The position numbers were made by a program, and so were the translations under genes. A stretch of DNA of 10,559 nt. Source: an uncultured bacterium. GTDB lineage: Bacteria > Actinomycetota > Coriobacteriia > Coriobacteriales > Coriobacteriaceae. Position 1 is the first letter of the stretch; every line of letters begins with the position of its first letter. The notes beneath the pieces are model-generated. The model was not told where the DNA came from. It worked only from the letters and a program-made list of their open reading frames with translations, and searched no databases. The stretch covers positions 1 through 10,559 of the forward strand of contig CAJMLY010000044.1 in NCBI GenBank assembly GCA_905214425.1, read 5' to 3'. Shown in pieces: positions 1 to 6,240 of the stretch.

Positions 1-341
1 TGCCGACCGGCGGCACGGCCATGTTCTCCAACCCGCTTTCGGTCGAAGAGTTCGTTAAGCGCTCGAGCGTCATTTGCTATACGCCCGAGGGCCTGCTCTC
101 TGACGCTCCCGCCACACAGCGTCTAGCCGAGGCCGAGGGCCTGTGGGCGCACGCGCTTTCTGCTGCCCTGCGTCGTCGCGTGCTGGAGCAGGGCGAGGAT
201 GCCGTGAGTGCCGAGTCACTGGCTGCGGCCGACCTGACCAAGGTCGCCTGGCCGGGCGACGCCGTGGCGACGGTTGCTGAGGGCGTGGACCTGGCGGCGG
301 CTGCGGGCGGTGCCGCTGGCGCGACCGGCGAGGAGGCCTAA
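1..341 (+). CDS. hisD: Histidinol dehydrogenase, C-terminal fragment (5' end outside window)
   Basis: HisD oxidises L-histidinol to L-histidine in two NAD-dependent steps, the last reactions of the pathway. The reading frame is open from position 3 and begins with PTGGTAMFSNPLSVEEFVKR, which matches the conserved 'LPTGG-A-FSS-LSV-DF-K' segment near the HisD C-terminus. The EAEGLWAHALSAALRRR helix that normally closes the protein follows. About 50 further residues, rich in Ala, Gly, Asp and Glu, extend beyond it, which is longer than the HisD proteins I remember. The TAA stop is at 339-341, one base before the hisC ATG, and the hisC ribosome binding site (AGGAGG, 331-336) lies inside this gene. 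Translational coupling is therefore likely. Most of the enzyme, including the catalytic residues, is outside the window. The identity is secure from the motif and the operon context. Confidence 0.93.
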   Translation, partial: PTGGTAMFSNPLSVEEFVKRSSVICYTPEGLLSDAPATQRLAEAEGLWAHALSAALRRRVLEQGEDAVSAESLAAADLTKVAWPGDAVATVAEGVDLAAAAGGAAGATGEEA

Positions 342-342
342 T

Positions 343-1458
343 ATGGCCGAGCTGACGCCCCGCATGAAGGAGCTCGTCCAGCCCTACTTGACCGGCATCG
401 AGCCCTACGATCCCAACTTTACGCCCACGCGCATCAATCTTTCGGCCAACGAGAACACCTATCCCGTGCCGGCCGGCGTGCGCGAGGCGGTTGATGCGGC
501 CTTGGCTGCCGCACCGCTCAACCGCTATCCCGATCCCATGTCCAACGACCTGCGCGACGAGCTTGCTGCCTGGCATGGCGTGACGCGCGAGAACATCTGC
601 GTGGGCAACGGCGGCGACGAGCTACTCTATAACTTCCTGCTGGCGTTTGGCGGCGCGGGGCGGACCCTGCTCAACTGCCCGCCGTGCTTTAGCGAGTACG
701 CGTTCTTTGCGTCGCTCTGTCAGACCGAGGTGCGCGACGTGTGGCGCGACCCGGCAACTTTTGAGCTCGACCAGGCGGCTGTGTTCGCGGCCGCACCCGA
801 GTGCAACCTGGCGATCGTGACCTCACCCAACAATCCCACGGGCGACGTGGCGCCGCTCGACTTTGTCGCGGCGCTGTGCGATGCGTGCCCCGGCATGGTC
901 ATGGTCGACGAGGCCTACGTGGAGTTTGCCGACGATTCGTTTGGCGCGGCAACTACGGCGCAAGGCCTTATTGCCGAGCATCCTAACCTGGTGATTCTGC
1001 ATACACTGTCCAAGGCGTTCGGCGCCGCCGGCACGCGCCTGGGCTATGTGATCGCGGCGCCCGAGGTCATCGACGTGTTCGCGGCGATTCGCCAGATCTA
1101 TTCGGTCAACGTGCTGAGCCAGGCGGCAGCACTTGCCTGCGTGCGTGCCCGCGATGCCTACGCACCTGTGGTGGCGCAGGTCGCATCCGAGCGTGAGCGC
1201 GAGCTGGCCGCTCTGCGCGTGATGGCTGCCGAGGGCTTGCCCGTGGAGGCGTGGCCGAGCGCGGCGAACTTTGTGCTCGTGCGCACGCCGCATGCCACGC
1301 GCGTGCGCGAGCGCCTGCGCGACGAGTATTCAATTTTGGTGCGCGACTTTAGCTACGCGCCGGGGCTCGCGGACTGCCTGCGCATTACCGTGGGCACCCC
1401 GCAGGAAAACGACGAGGTGCTGGCAGCGTTTGCCGCGCTGGTGAAGGAGGAGATGTAG
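343..1458 (+). CDS. hisC: Histidinol-phosphate aminotransferase
   Basis: This PLP-dependent fold-type I aminotransferase converts imidazole-acetol phosphate plus glutamate to histidinol phosphate plus 2-oxoglutarate. The 371-residue length is normal for the family. Visible landmarks are NLSANENTYPVP near residues 32-43, RYPDP (61-65), GNGGDELL (88-95), SPNNPTG (161-167) and VDEAYVEF (188-195). The PLP-binding Lys224 sits in HTLSKAFG, Arg232 in TRLGY, and a substrate-carboxylate-type Arg347 in CLRITVG. The ATG at 343 is preferred because AGGAGG at 331-336 sits 6 nt upstream and the N-terminus MAELTPRMKELV is HisC-like. The frame extends further upstream, but that part overlaps hisD and looks non-coding. 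The TAG stop directly abuts the hisB ATG. HisC homologues can also act on aromatic substrates, but this one sits inside the his operon. Confidence 0.97.
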   Translation: MAELTPRMKELVQPYLTGIEPYDPNFTPTRINLSANENTYPVPAGVREAVDAALAAAPLNRYPDPMSNDLRDELAAWHGVTRENICVGNGGDELLYNFLLAFGGAGRTLLNCPPCFSEYAFFASLCQTEVRDVWRDPATFELDQAAVFAAAPECNLAIVTSPNNPTGDVAPLDFVAALCDACPGMVMVDEAYVEFADDSFGAATTAQGLIAEHPNLVILHTLSKAFGAAGTRLGYVIAAPEVIDVFAAIRQIYSVNVLSQAAALACVRARDAYAPVVAQVASERERELAALRVMAAEGLPVEAWPSAANFVLVRTPHATRVRERLRDEYSILVRDFSYAPGLADCLRITVGTPQENDEVLAAFAALVKEEM

Positions 1459-2046
1459 ATGGACCGCTATGCCGAGGTAACCCGCAAGACGGGCGAGACC
1501 GACATTGTCGTAAAGCTCGACCTGGACGGATCTGGCGTGTGCGATATCTCGACCGGCGTGCCGTATTTCGACCACATGCTCAACGCTTTTGGCCGCCATG
1601 GTCTGTTCGATCTGACGGTGCACGCGGTGGGCGACGTCGAGGTCGATGCGCACCACACCGTCGAGGACACGGGCATTGTGTTGGGCGAGGCGTTTTGCCA
1701 AGCGCTGGGCGACAAGGCGGGTATTACGCGCTTTGCCGACGCGGCGATCGCCATGGACGAGACGCTCGTGATGGCTGCTGTTGATATTTCGGGCCGCGGG
1801 CAGGCCTACTGCGAGCTGCCCGTGCCGACTGAGCGCGTGGGCAGCTTCGATACCGAGCTGGCCGTCGAGTTCTTCTACGCCTTTGCGCGCGACGCCAAGC
1901 TCACGCTGCATGTGCGCGAGCTGGCGGGCGGTAACTCGCATCACATTATCGAGGCCGCCTTTAAGGCCATGGGCCGCACGATGCGCCACGCCTGCGAGCT
2001 CGATCCCCGCGTGCAGGGCATCCCCAGCACCAAGGGATCGCTGTAA
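1459..2046 (+). CDS. hisB: Imidazoleglycerol-phosphate dehydratase (monofunctional)
   Basis: HisB dehydrates imidazole glycerol phosphate to imidazole-acetol phosphate using a di-manganese centre. The 195-residue protein is the monofunctional type, without the phosphatase domain that is fused in enterobacteria. The two repeat-like metal-binding halves are clear: FDHML (37-41), DAHHTVED (63-70), MDET (99-102), GGNSHHIIEAAFKA (157-170) and the C-terminal STKGSL (190-195). The ATG immediately follows the hisC stop. AAGGAGG at 1444-1450, inside hisC, provides the ribosome binding site. Because this protein lacks a phosphatase domain, histidinol-phosphate must be dephosphorylated by another gene. 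The PHP-family gene at 5191-6102 is the obvious candidate. The TAA stop is part of a small palindrome, TGTAAC-C-GTTACA (2042-2054), just before the larger hairpin at 2060-2100. Confidence 0.97.
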   Translation: MDRYAEVTRKTGETDIVVKLDLDGSGVCDISTGVPYFDHMLNAFGRHGLFDLTVHAVGDVEVDAHHTVEDTGIVLGEAFCQALGDKAGITRFADAAIAMDETLVMAAVDISGRGQAYCELPVPTERVGSFDTELAVEFFYAFARDAKLTLHVRELAGGNSHHIIEAAFKAMGRTMRHACELDPRVQGIPSTKGSL

Positions 2047-2059
2047 CCGTTACAAGGGT

Positions 2060-2100
2060 AAAACCACCACAAAGGGGACAGGCACCTTTGTGGTGGTTTT
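2060..2100. repeat. Perfect 16-bp palindrome in the hisB-hisH gap (REP-like)
   Basis: Positions 2060-2075 (AAAACCACCACAAAGG) are the exact reverse complement of 2085-2100, with a 9-nt loop GGACAGGCA. The core reads AAAGGGGACAGGCACCTTT. From memory, GGGGACAGGCACC and its complement GGTGCCTGTCCCC recur as dispersed intergenic palindromes in several bacterial phyla, sometimes near IS200-like or REP-associated transposases. I cannot verify that here. The element occupies half of the 79-nt gap between hisB and hisH. In the operon mRNA it would form a very stable stem-loop. The right arm ends in TTTT, but those bases are paired and no unpaired U-tract follows, so it is not a standard terminator. 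Confidence 0.8.
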
Positions 2101-2125
2101 GGATGATGAGAAGTGGAGGGGTCGC

Positions 2126-2827
2126 GTGGGCGAACCGAAGATCGTGGTGGTCGACTACCACAAGGGCAACTTGTCGAGCGTTGTGCGCGGGCTTGCGCGC
2201 GCCGGTGCCGTCGCCTGCACGTCGGACGACCCAGAGCAGATCCGTAACGCCGACGGCTTGGTCATCCCGGGCGTGGGCGCGTTCTATGACGCGATCGCCT
2301 TTATGCGCCAGAGCGGCGAGGCCGACGCGGTGCTCGATGCCGTCGCCGCCGGAACTCCGCTACTCGGTATCTGCCTGGGCCTTCAGCTATTTTTTGAGCG
2401 CGGCAACGAGGGCGTGCCTGCGGACGAGGGCGCGGTTGCCGATGGCAACACCCCCGAGCAGGCTGGCGGTCCCTGGGTCGATGGCCTGGGTATTATGCGT
2501 GGCTCGTGCACGCGCTTGAAATCGAGTCGCCTGAAGGTGCCGCACGTGGGCTGGGACCAGGTGCACATGACGCCCGCCGGTGCGGCCGATCCGCTGCTTA
2601 CTGGTTTTGCCGAGGGTGCCAACATGTACTTCACCCACAGCTACGCGGTGGCCGACGATGCCGATGCCGCCGATGTGCTGGCGCGCACGCACTATACGCG
2701 GAGCTTCCCGTGCATCGTGCGCCACGGCAACGTGTGGGGCTGCCAGTTCCATCCCGAGAAATCCTCCGCGCTGGGTCAGCGCATCCTTAAGAACTTCGTG
2801 AGCATCGTCGAGGGGGCCGGCCGATGA
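2126..2827 (+). CDS. hisH: Imidazole glycerol phosphate synthase, glutamine amidotransferase subunit
   Basis: HisH hydrolyses glutamine and channels ammonia to HisF, which makes imidazole glycerol phosphate and AICAR. This is a class I glutamine amidotransferase of 233 residues. It shows IVVVDYHKGNL (6-16), the oxyanion-strand segment IPGVGAF (47-53), nucleophile Cys83 in GICLGLQLFF (81-90), VPHVGW (138-143), YFTHSYAV (168-175), and His209/Glu211 in QFHPEKS (207-213). The start is GTG at 2126, supported by GGAGGGG at 2115-2121. Earlier in-frame GTG/TTG codons lie within or at the edge of the hairpin at 2060-2100 and lack a ribosome binding site. Residues about 93-118 are longer and more acidic than in the HisH proteins I recall, probably a surface loop after the nucleophile elbow. 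The stop overlaps the hisA start by 4 nt (ATGA), which suggests coupled translation. Confidence 0.96.
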   Translation: MGEPKIVVVDYHKGNLSSVVRGLARAGAVACTSDDPEQIRNADGLVIPGVGAFYDAIAFMRQSGEADAVLDAVAAGTPLLGICLGLQLFFERGNEGVPADEGAVADGNTPEQAGGPWVDGLGIMRGSCTRLKSSRLKVPHVGWDQVHMTPAGAADPLLTGFAEGANMYFTHSYAVADDADAADVLARTHYTRSFPCIVRHGNVWGCQFHPEKSSALGQRILKNFVSIVEGAGR

Positions 2828-3567
2828 TTCTGTTTCCCGCAATCGATTTGATCGGCGGCAAGGTTGTGCGCCTGGAGCGCGGCGACCGGAGCCGCTGCAA
2901 GGTATATTCCGACGACCCCGTTGCCGTTGCCCGCTCGTTTGCCGAGCAGGGCGCAAGCTGGGTGCACGTCGTAGACCTGTCTTCTGCCTTTGGCGAGGAC
3001 GAGGACACGTGCGCTGCCAACTCGGCGGCGATAAAGGCTATCTGCGGCGTCGACGGCCTGTCTGTGGACGTGGGCGGCGGCGTCCGCTCGCTCGCGCGCA
3101 TCGACGAGCTGGCCGGCTATGGTGCTCGCCGTATTGCGCTGGGCACCGTGCTGGTGACCGAGCCGGGTTTTGCCGAAGTGGCAGCCCAAGGCTTTGGCGA
3201 GTTGCTGGTGGCAGACATTGCCGCGCGCGACGGTCAGGTCAAGGTGAATGGCTGGCGTGACGGTGCGGGTGTGGCGCTCGACGACGCCGTGGCGCAGCTT
3301 TCCGAGCTGGGTTTTAAGCATCTGGTGTATACCGACATCGCGCGCGACGGCATGCAGACGGGCATCGACGTAGCGGCGTATCGCCATGTGGCCGAGGTCG
3401 CGGGCTTTCCCGTCGTGGCTTCGGGTGGTATCTCGACGCTCGATGACATCCGCGCACTGGTCGCGGTGGGTGAGGGCGCGATTGAAGGTGCCATTACCGG
3501 TCGCGCGCTCTACGAGGGCAACTTTACGCTGGCCCAGGCACTGGTCGCCGCCCGAGGGGAGGAGTAG
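2824..3567 (+). CDS. hisA: ProFAR isomerase (phosphoribosylformimino-AICAR-phosphate isomerase)
   Basis: HisA is a (beta/alpha)8 barrel that performs the Amadori rearrangement of ProFAR to PRFAR, the substrate of HisF. It has 247 residues. The general acid/base pair seen in characterised HisA proteins corresponds to Asp8 (PAIDLIGG) and Asp131 (VADIAARDG). The segment YTDIARDGMQTG (169-180) carries the Thr/Asp of strand 6. Phosphate-binding loops are GGGVR (84-88), SGGIS (200-204) and GRALYEG (226-232). In actinobacteria such as Streptomyces and Mycobacterium this protein can double as PriA, which also serves tryptophan synthesis. I cannot tell from sequence alone whether this one does. The ATG overlaps the hisH stop. 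AGGGGAGGAG at 3555-3564, near the 3' end, serves as the hisF ribosome binding site. Confidence 0.95.
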   Translation: MILFPAIDLIGGKVVRLERGDRSRCKVYSDDPVAVARSFAEQGASWVHVVDLSSAFGEDEDTCAANSAAIKAICGVDGLSVDVGGGVRSLARIDELAGYGARRIALGTVLVTEPGFAEVAAQGFGELLVADIAARDGQVKVNGWRDGAGVALDDAVAQLSELGFKHLVYTDIARDGMQTGIDVAAYRHVAEVAGFPVVASGGISTLDDIRALVAVGEGAIEGAITGRALYEGNFTLAQALVAARGEE

Positions 3568-3570
3568 CCC

Positions 3571-4353
3571 ATGCTTACCAAACGCGTGATTCCCTGTCTG
3601 GACGTCAAGGACGGCCGTGTGGTTAAGGGCGTCAACTTTGTGAGCTTGCGCGATGCGGGCGATCCGGTGGAGCTGGCGCGCGCCTATGACCGCGAGGGTG
3701 CGGACGAGGTCGTATTTTTGGACATTACCGCGACGAGTGACAACCGTGCGACGACCATCGAGATGGCGGCGCACGCGGCCGAGGAGCTCGCTATTCCCTA
3801 TACCGTGGGCGGCGGCTTTCGCGACCTGGCGGGCATGCGGACCATGGTTGCCGCCGGTGCCGACAAGGTGTCGCTCAACTCGGCGGCCGTGCGCGACCCG
3901 TCGCTGATTAGCCAGGCTGCCGCGGCTTTTGGCAGTCAGGCCGTGGTCGTGGCGATCGATGCCAAGCGCGTCGGTTTGCCCGGAGAGCCGGGTGCCGACA
4001 AGTGGGAAGTCTTTACCGCAGGAGGCCGCAACGCCACGGGCATCGACGCGGTGGCGTGGGCCGAGGAAGCGGCTCGTCGCGGCGCCGGCGAGATCTTGCT
4101 GACCAGTATGGATCGCGACGGCACCAAGGCCGGCTTTGACCTGGCACTCACCCGTGCCGTGGCGCGCGCGGTGCCGATTCCCGTTATTGCGAGCGGCGGC
4201 GTGGGTACGCTCGAGCATTTTGCCGAGGGCGTGATTGAGGGTGAGGCCGACGCCGTACTGGCAGCAAGTGTCTTTCACTTTGGAACCTTCAGCATCCGCC
4301 AGGTGAAGGAATATATGGCCAGCCAAGGCATCCCTGTCAGGTTGGACTTCTAG
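3571..4353 (+). CDS. hisF: Imidazole glycerol phosphate synthase, cyclase subunit
   Basis: HisF is the barrel partner of HisH. It uses ammonia to convert PRFAR to imidazole glycerol phosphate and AICAR, the latter feeding purine synthesis. The 260-residue length is close to typical. The N-terminus RVIPCLDVKDGRVVKGVNF places catalytic Asp11 in CLDV. The second catalytic Asp130 lies in VVAIDAKR (126-133). Other landmarks are FLDITAT (49-55), the phosphate loop GGGF (80-83), SLNS (101-104), LLTSMDRDGTKAGFD (176-190) and ASGGVG (207-212). The C-terminus VRLDF is typical. The gene starts 3 nt after hisA. It is followed by a 141-nt gap, so the tightly packed block from hisC to hisF ends here and hisI/hisE are set apart. 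Confidence 0.97.
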   Translation: MLTKRVIPCLDVKDGRVVKGVNFVSLRDAGDPVELARAYDREGADEVVFLDITATSDNRATTIEMAAHAAEELAIPYTVGGGFRDLAGMRTMVAAGADKVSLNSAAVRDPSLISQAAAAFGSQAVVVAIDAKRVGLPGEPGADKWEVFTAGGRNATGIDAVAWAEEAARRGAGEILLTSMDRDGTKAGFDLALTRAVARAVPIPVIASGGVGTLEHFAEGVIEGEADAVLAASVFHFGTFSIRQVKEYMASQGIPVRLDF

Positions 4354-4359
4354 CGCTGC

Positions 4360-4459
4360 GGTTTGCCCAGGCACCGCATCTTGCCGCTCAAACCGTCGCT
4401 CGCGTACCAAAGTACGCGTCGCTCCTCTTTCGCGGCAACCTGCGGCACCTGGACAACCC
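4360..4459. repeat. 100-bp imperfect palindrome between hisF and hisI
   Basis: Reading inward from both ends in one register (paired positions sum to 8819), 32 of 48 position pairs are complementary, with no bulges. Solid blocks are 4367-4371 with 4448-4452, 4374-4378 with 4441-4445, 4381-4387 (TTGCCGC) with 4432-4438, and 4401-4407 with 4412-4418 around the loop CAAA (4408-4411). The poorly paired inner part holds an 8-nt direct repeat, CGTCGCTC, at 4394-4401 and 4417-4424. The element fills most of the gap before hisI. No T-tract follows, so it is not an ordinary terminator. It could be a dispersed intergenic repeat, an mRNA processing or stability hairpin, or both. Confidence 0.75.
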
Positions 4460-4494
4460 TCGCCGACCGGCGATGTTTAAATTGGGGAATTGAA

Positions 4495-4824
4495 ATGAGA
4501 GAAATTACTACTCCAGCGGATCTTAAATACGATGCCAAAGGATTGATTCCTTGTGTGGTTCAGCAGTACGACACCGGCGAGGTGCTTATGGTTGCTTGGA
4601 TGAATGAGGAATCGGTGGGGCTGACGCTTAAGACCGGTACCACGTGGTTTTGGAGCCGCAGTCGCCAGGAGCTCTGGAACAAGGGTGCGACGAGCGGCAA
4701 TATGCAAGAGGTCAAGGAGCTCTGGGCCGACTGCGATAGCGATACGCTGCTGGTCAAGGTCGACTCGCCGGGTCCGGCCTGCCATACCGGCAACCGTACC
4801 TGCTTCTTTAGGAAACTCGCGTAG
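4495..4824 (+). CDS. hisI: Phosphoribosyl-AMP cyclohydrolase
   Basis: HisI opens the adenine ring of phosphoribosyl-AMP, the third step of histidine synthesis, using zinc and magnesium. The 109-residue protein is the stand-alone form, not fused to HisE as in enterobacteria. Conserved features are VLMVAWMNEES (30-40), TTWFWSRSRQELWNKGATSG (49-68), and the metal site. In that site Asp79, Asp81 and Asp83 (ADCDSD, 78-83) fit the magnesium ligands, and Cys80, Cys96 and Cys103 (ACHTGNRTCF) fit the zinc ligands. The start at 4495 is chosen because the protein begins in typical HisI fashion there, with GGGGAA (4484-4489) as a modest ribosome binding site. The frame is open further upstream, but that part is the palindrome at 4360-4459. 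The 5' end (about 4473-4520) is noticeably richer in A and T than its surroundings, which may keep the start site unstructured next to the hairpin. Confidence 0.96.
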   Translation: MREITTPADLKYDAKGLIPCVVQQYDTGEVLMVAWMNEESVGLTLKTGTTWFWSRSRQELWNKGATSGNMQEVKELWADCDSDTLLVKVDSPGPACHTGNRTCFFRKLA

Positions 4825-4870
4825 GGCGGGCGCTCGACCAGGCGCTTGGCCAATCAGAAAGGATTGAACT

Positions 4871-5188
4871 ATGGGTGTGCGCACCGCAAACGTTCAGGAT
4901 GGAAATATCGGTGAGACGCTGACGGGGCTCGCCGAGGTGATTCACGGCCGTCGCGACGCATCGCCGCAGGAGAGCTACACCGCTCGTCTGTTGACCGACG
5001 TCGAGGACGAGCTGCTCAAGAAGCTTGCCGAGGAGTCGAGCGAGGTCATCATGGCCTGCAAGGATAACGACCACGATCACATTCGCTACGAGGCCGGCGA
5101 CCTGGTCTACCACCTGCTCGTGACGCTCGAGCGCTACGGTATCACCCTCGACGAGCTAGCCGGCGAACTCAACGCCCGCCGCCACTAG
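4871..5188 (+). CDS. hisE: Phosphoribosyl-ATP pyrophosphatase
   Basis: HisE removes pyrophosphate from phosphoribosyl-ATP, the second step of the pathway. It has 105 residues and belongs to the all-alpha NTP-pyrophosphatase (MazG-like) superfamily. The magnesium-binding pattern is visible: KKLAEESSEVIMA (50-62) supplies the E-E-x-x-E ligands, and RYEAGDLVYHLLV (72-84) supplies the E-x-x-D ligands. The ATG at 4871 has AAAGGA at 4858-4863, 7 nt upstream. A 46-nt gap separates it from hisI. It is the last his gene on this strand. Its TAG stop lies 2 nt from the stop codon of the convergent phosphatase gene, and I see no terminator in between. Transcription must stop inside or beyond the opposing gene. 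Confidence 0.95.
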   Translation: MGVRTANVQDGNIGETLTGLAEVIHGRRDASPQESYTARLLTDVEDELLKKLAEESSEVIMACKDNDHDHIRYEAGDLVYHLLVTLERYGITLDELAGELNARRH

Positions 5189-5190
5189 TC

Positions 5191-6102
5191 TTAGGCGAGG
5201 GGTGTGGATTCCCATTCGCCGGTGGCGTGGGGGATGCCGAAGGTTCGGTAGCCGCAGTCGTAGGCGTGTGCCTGGGCTTCACGGATGTTCCAGCAGATGT
5301 CGCAGGCGCGGTGTGCGTCCGAGCCAAAAGTGATCGGCACCTCGGCGTGGGCAAAGCAACGCAGCAATCCGGTCGCGGGATAGTAGTCGTCGAGGCCCTT
5401 GCGCGGTGCGGCGGTCGAGACCTCAACGCGGCGGCCCGTATCGTGTGCGCACTCTGCCATCTGCCCCCAGAACGGCGTGGGGTCAAAGTCGGGCGCAAAG
5501 CCTTCCTTCGAAAAGCGCATGACCAGGTCGGGGTGAGCCATCACATCAAAGTTGAGCGGGCTCTCGCAGGCGCGACACCAGTCATCGACATAGCGCTCCC
5601 ACACGCCGCGCACGCCTAAGTTTTCCCAAACATGCAGGTCGGTATCATCGTCGATCCAACCGCAGCGCGAATCGGGCGTATCGGGACGAGCGACGTTTTC
5701 CGTTCCCGCCGTACCCGCGGCGCCGGCCATGATATCGCCTGGGTTGCCAATCCAATGCACACTGCCCAGGCGCACGACGGCGCCCTGGGACCAGCGCTCA
5801 ACCAAAGGCTCGCAGCCCTCGTACCAATCGCATTCAAAGCCATGGATAAGCTCGAGCTCCGACGCGATCTGCGCGGCAAGCTTGCGGGCATCCTCAAATG
5901 CTAGGCGATGCGCCGTCAGGTCGCCCTCGACAACTTGCACTTCGCAGTTGGCGTCCATGCTGGCGGGCAGGGTGAGGTGGTCAGTCGAGACCATAACGCG
6001 GCAGCCGGCGGCGGCAGCAGCGCGGGCGTTGTCCTCAAACGAGGCATGGCCATCCGAAAACGAGGTATGAGTATGGCAATCGACCAGCGGGCTGGCGGAC
6101 AT
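5191..6102 (-). CDS. hisK: PHP-domain histidinol-phosphatase (HisK/HisJ type)
   Basis: This protein probably dephosphorylates histidinol phosphate to histidinol, the step missing from the monofunctional HisB. It has 303 residues. The PHP metal-binding motifs are in order: DCHTHTSFSDG (8-18; His10, His12, Asp17), STDHLTLP (39-46; His42), HGFECDW (87-93; Glu90), GSVHWIG (113-119; His116), DVMAHPDLV (186-194; His190) and FGSDAH (259-264; Asp262, His264). An Ala/Gly- and Asp-rich insert (about 123-158) makes it longer than the roughly 260-280 residues I expect. The ATG at 6102-6100 is preferred because AAAGGAG (complement of 6108-6114) lies 5 nt upstream; a longer in-frame start lacks such support. 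Other PHP phosphoesterases exist, but the location beside hisE strongly favours histidinol phosphate as substrate. The function is inferred from family and context. Confidence 0.85.
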   Translation of the reverse strand: MSASPLVDCHTHTSFSDGHASFEDNARAAAAAGCRVMVSTDHLTLPASMDANCEVQVVEGDLTAHRLAFEDARKLAAQIASELELIHGFECDWYEGCEPLVERWSQGAVVRLGSVHWIGNPGDIMAGAAGTAGTENVARPDTPDSRCGWIDDDTDLHVWENLGVRGVWERYVDDWCRACESPLNFDVMAHPDLVMRFSKEGFAPDFDPTPFWGQMAECAHDTGRRVEVSTAAPRKGLDDYYPATGLLRCFAHAEVPITFGSDAHRACDICWNIREAQAHAYDCGYRTFGIPHATGEWESTPLA

Positions 6103-6134
6103 GGCGACTCCTTTGCATTTGGCGAATCCGCTCC

Positions 6135-6140
6135 ATTGTA
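6135..6140 (-). promoter_or_regulatory. Possible -10 box of the histidinol-phosphatase gene
   Basis: The complement of 6135-6140 reads TACAAT, one base from the TATAAT consensus, 32 nt before the phosphatase ATG. No good -35 is seen at 16-18 nt spacing. The nearest TTG-containing hexamer (TTGTGG, complement of 6170-6175) is 29 nt away, too far. The call rests on the -10 match and position only. Confidence 0.4.
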
Positions 6141-6240
6141 ATGGCGCGACCCCTGGCGCGCCGGGAACGCCACAAGTCGAAACCGACTGGAAAGGGCAGG
6201 CGGCGCGCAAGGGCTGCCGCACGACATCGACCCTGCCTCA

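Noticed and set aside
1781..2125. Upstream extension of the hisH frame through the end of hisB
   Set aside because: It overlaps hisB in another frame and crosses the hairpin. The GTG at 2126 has a good ribosome binding site and starts the normal HisH N-terminus.
2776..4410. Long minus-strand open frame (544 codons) opposite hisA and hisF
   Set aside because: It is the complement of two clear genes; it is His/Arg-rich with no family resemblance and stays open because of high GC.
4473..4494. A/T-rich patch before hisI as an internal promoter
   Set aside because: TTTAAA-like sequence is present but lies so close to the ATG that almost no leader would remain, and no -35 is visible. It is better explained as an unstructured start region.
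4825..4870. Repeated GGCGCT and a near-palindrome in the hisI-hisE gap
   Set aside because: Six-base repeats and a 12-nt near-palindrome are expected by chance at this GC content.
5174..5198. Bidirectional terminator between hisE and the phosphatase gene
   Set aside because: Only a 4-bp CGCC/GGCG complement and no T-runs on either strand.
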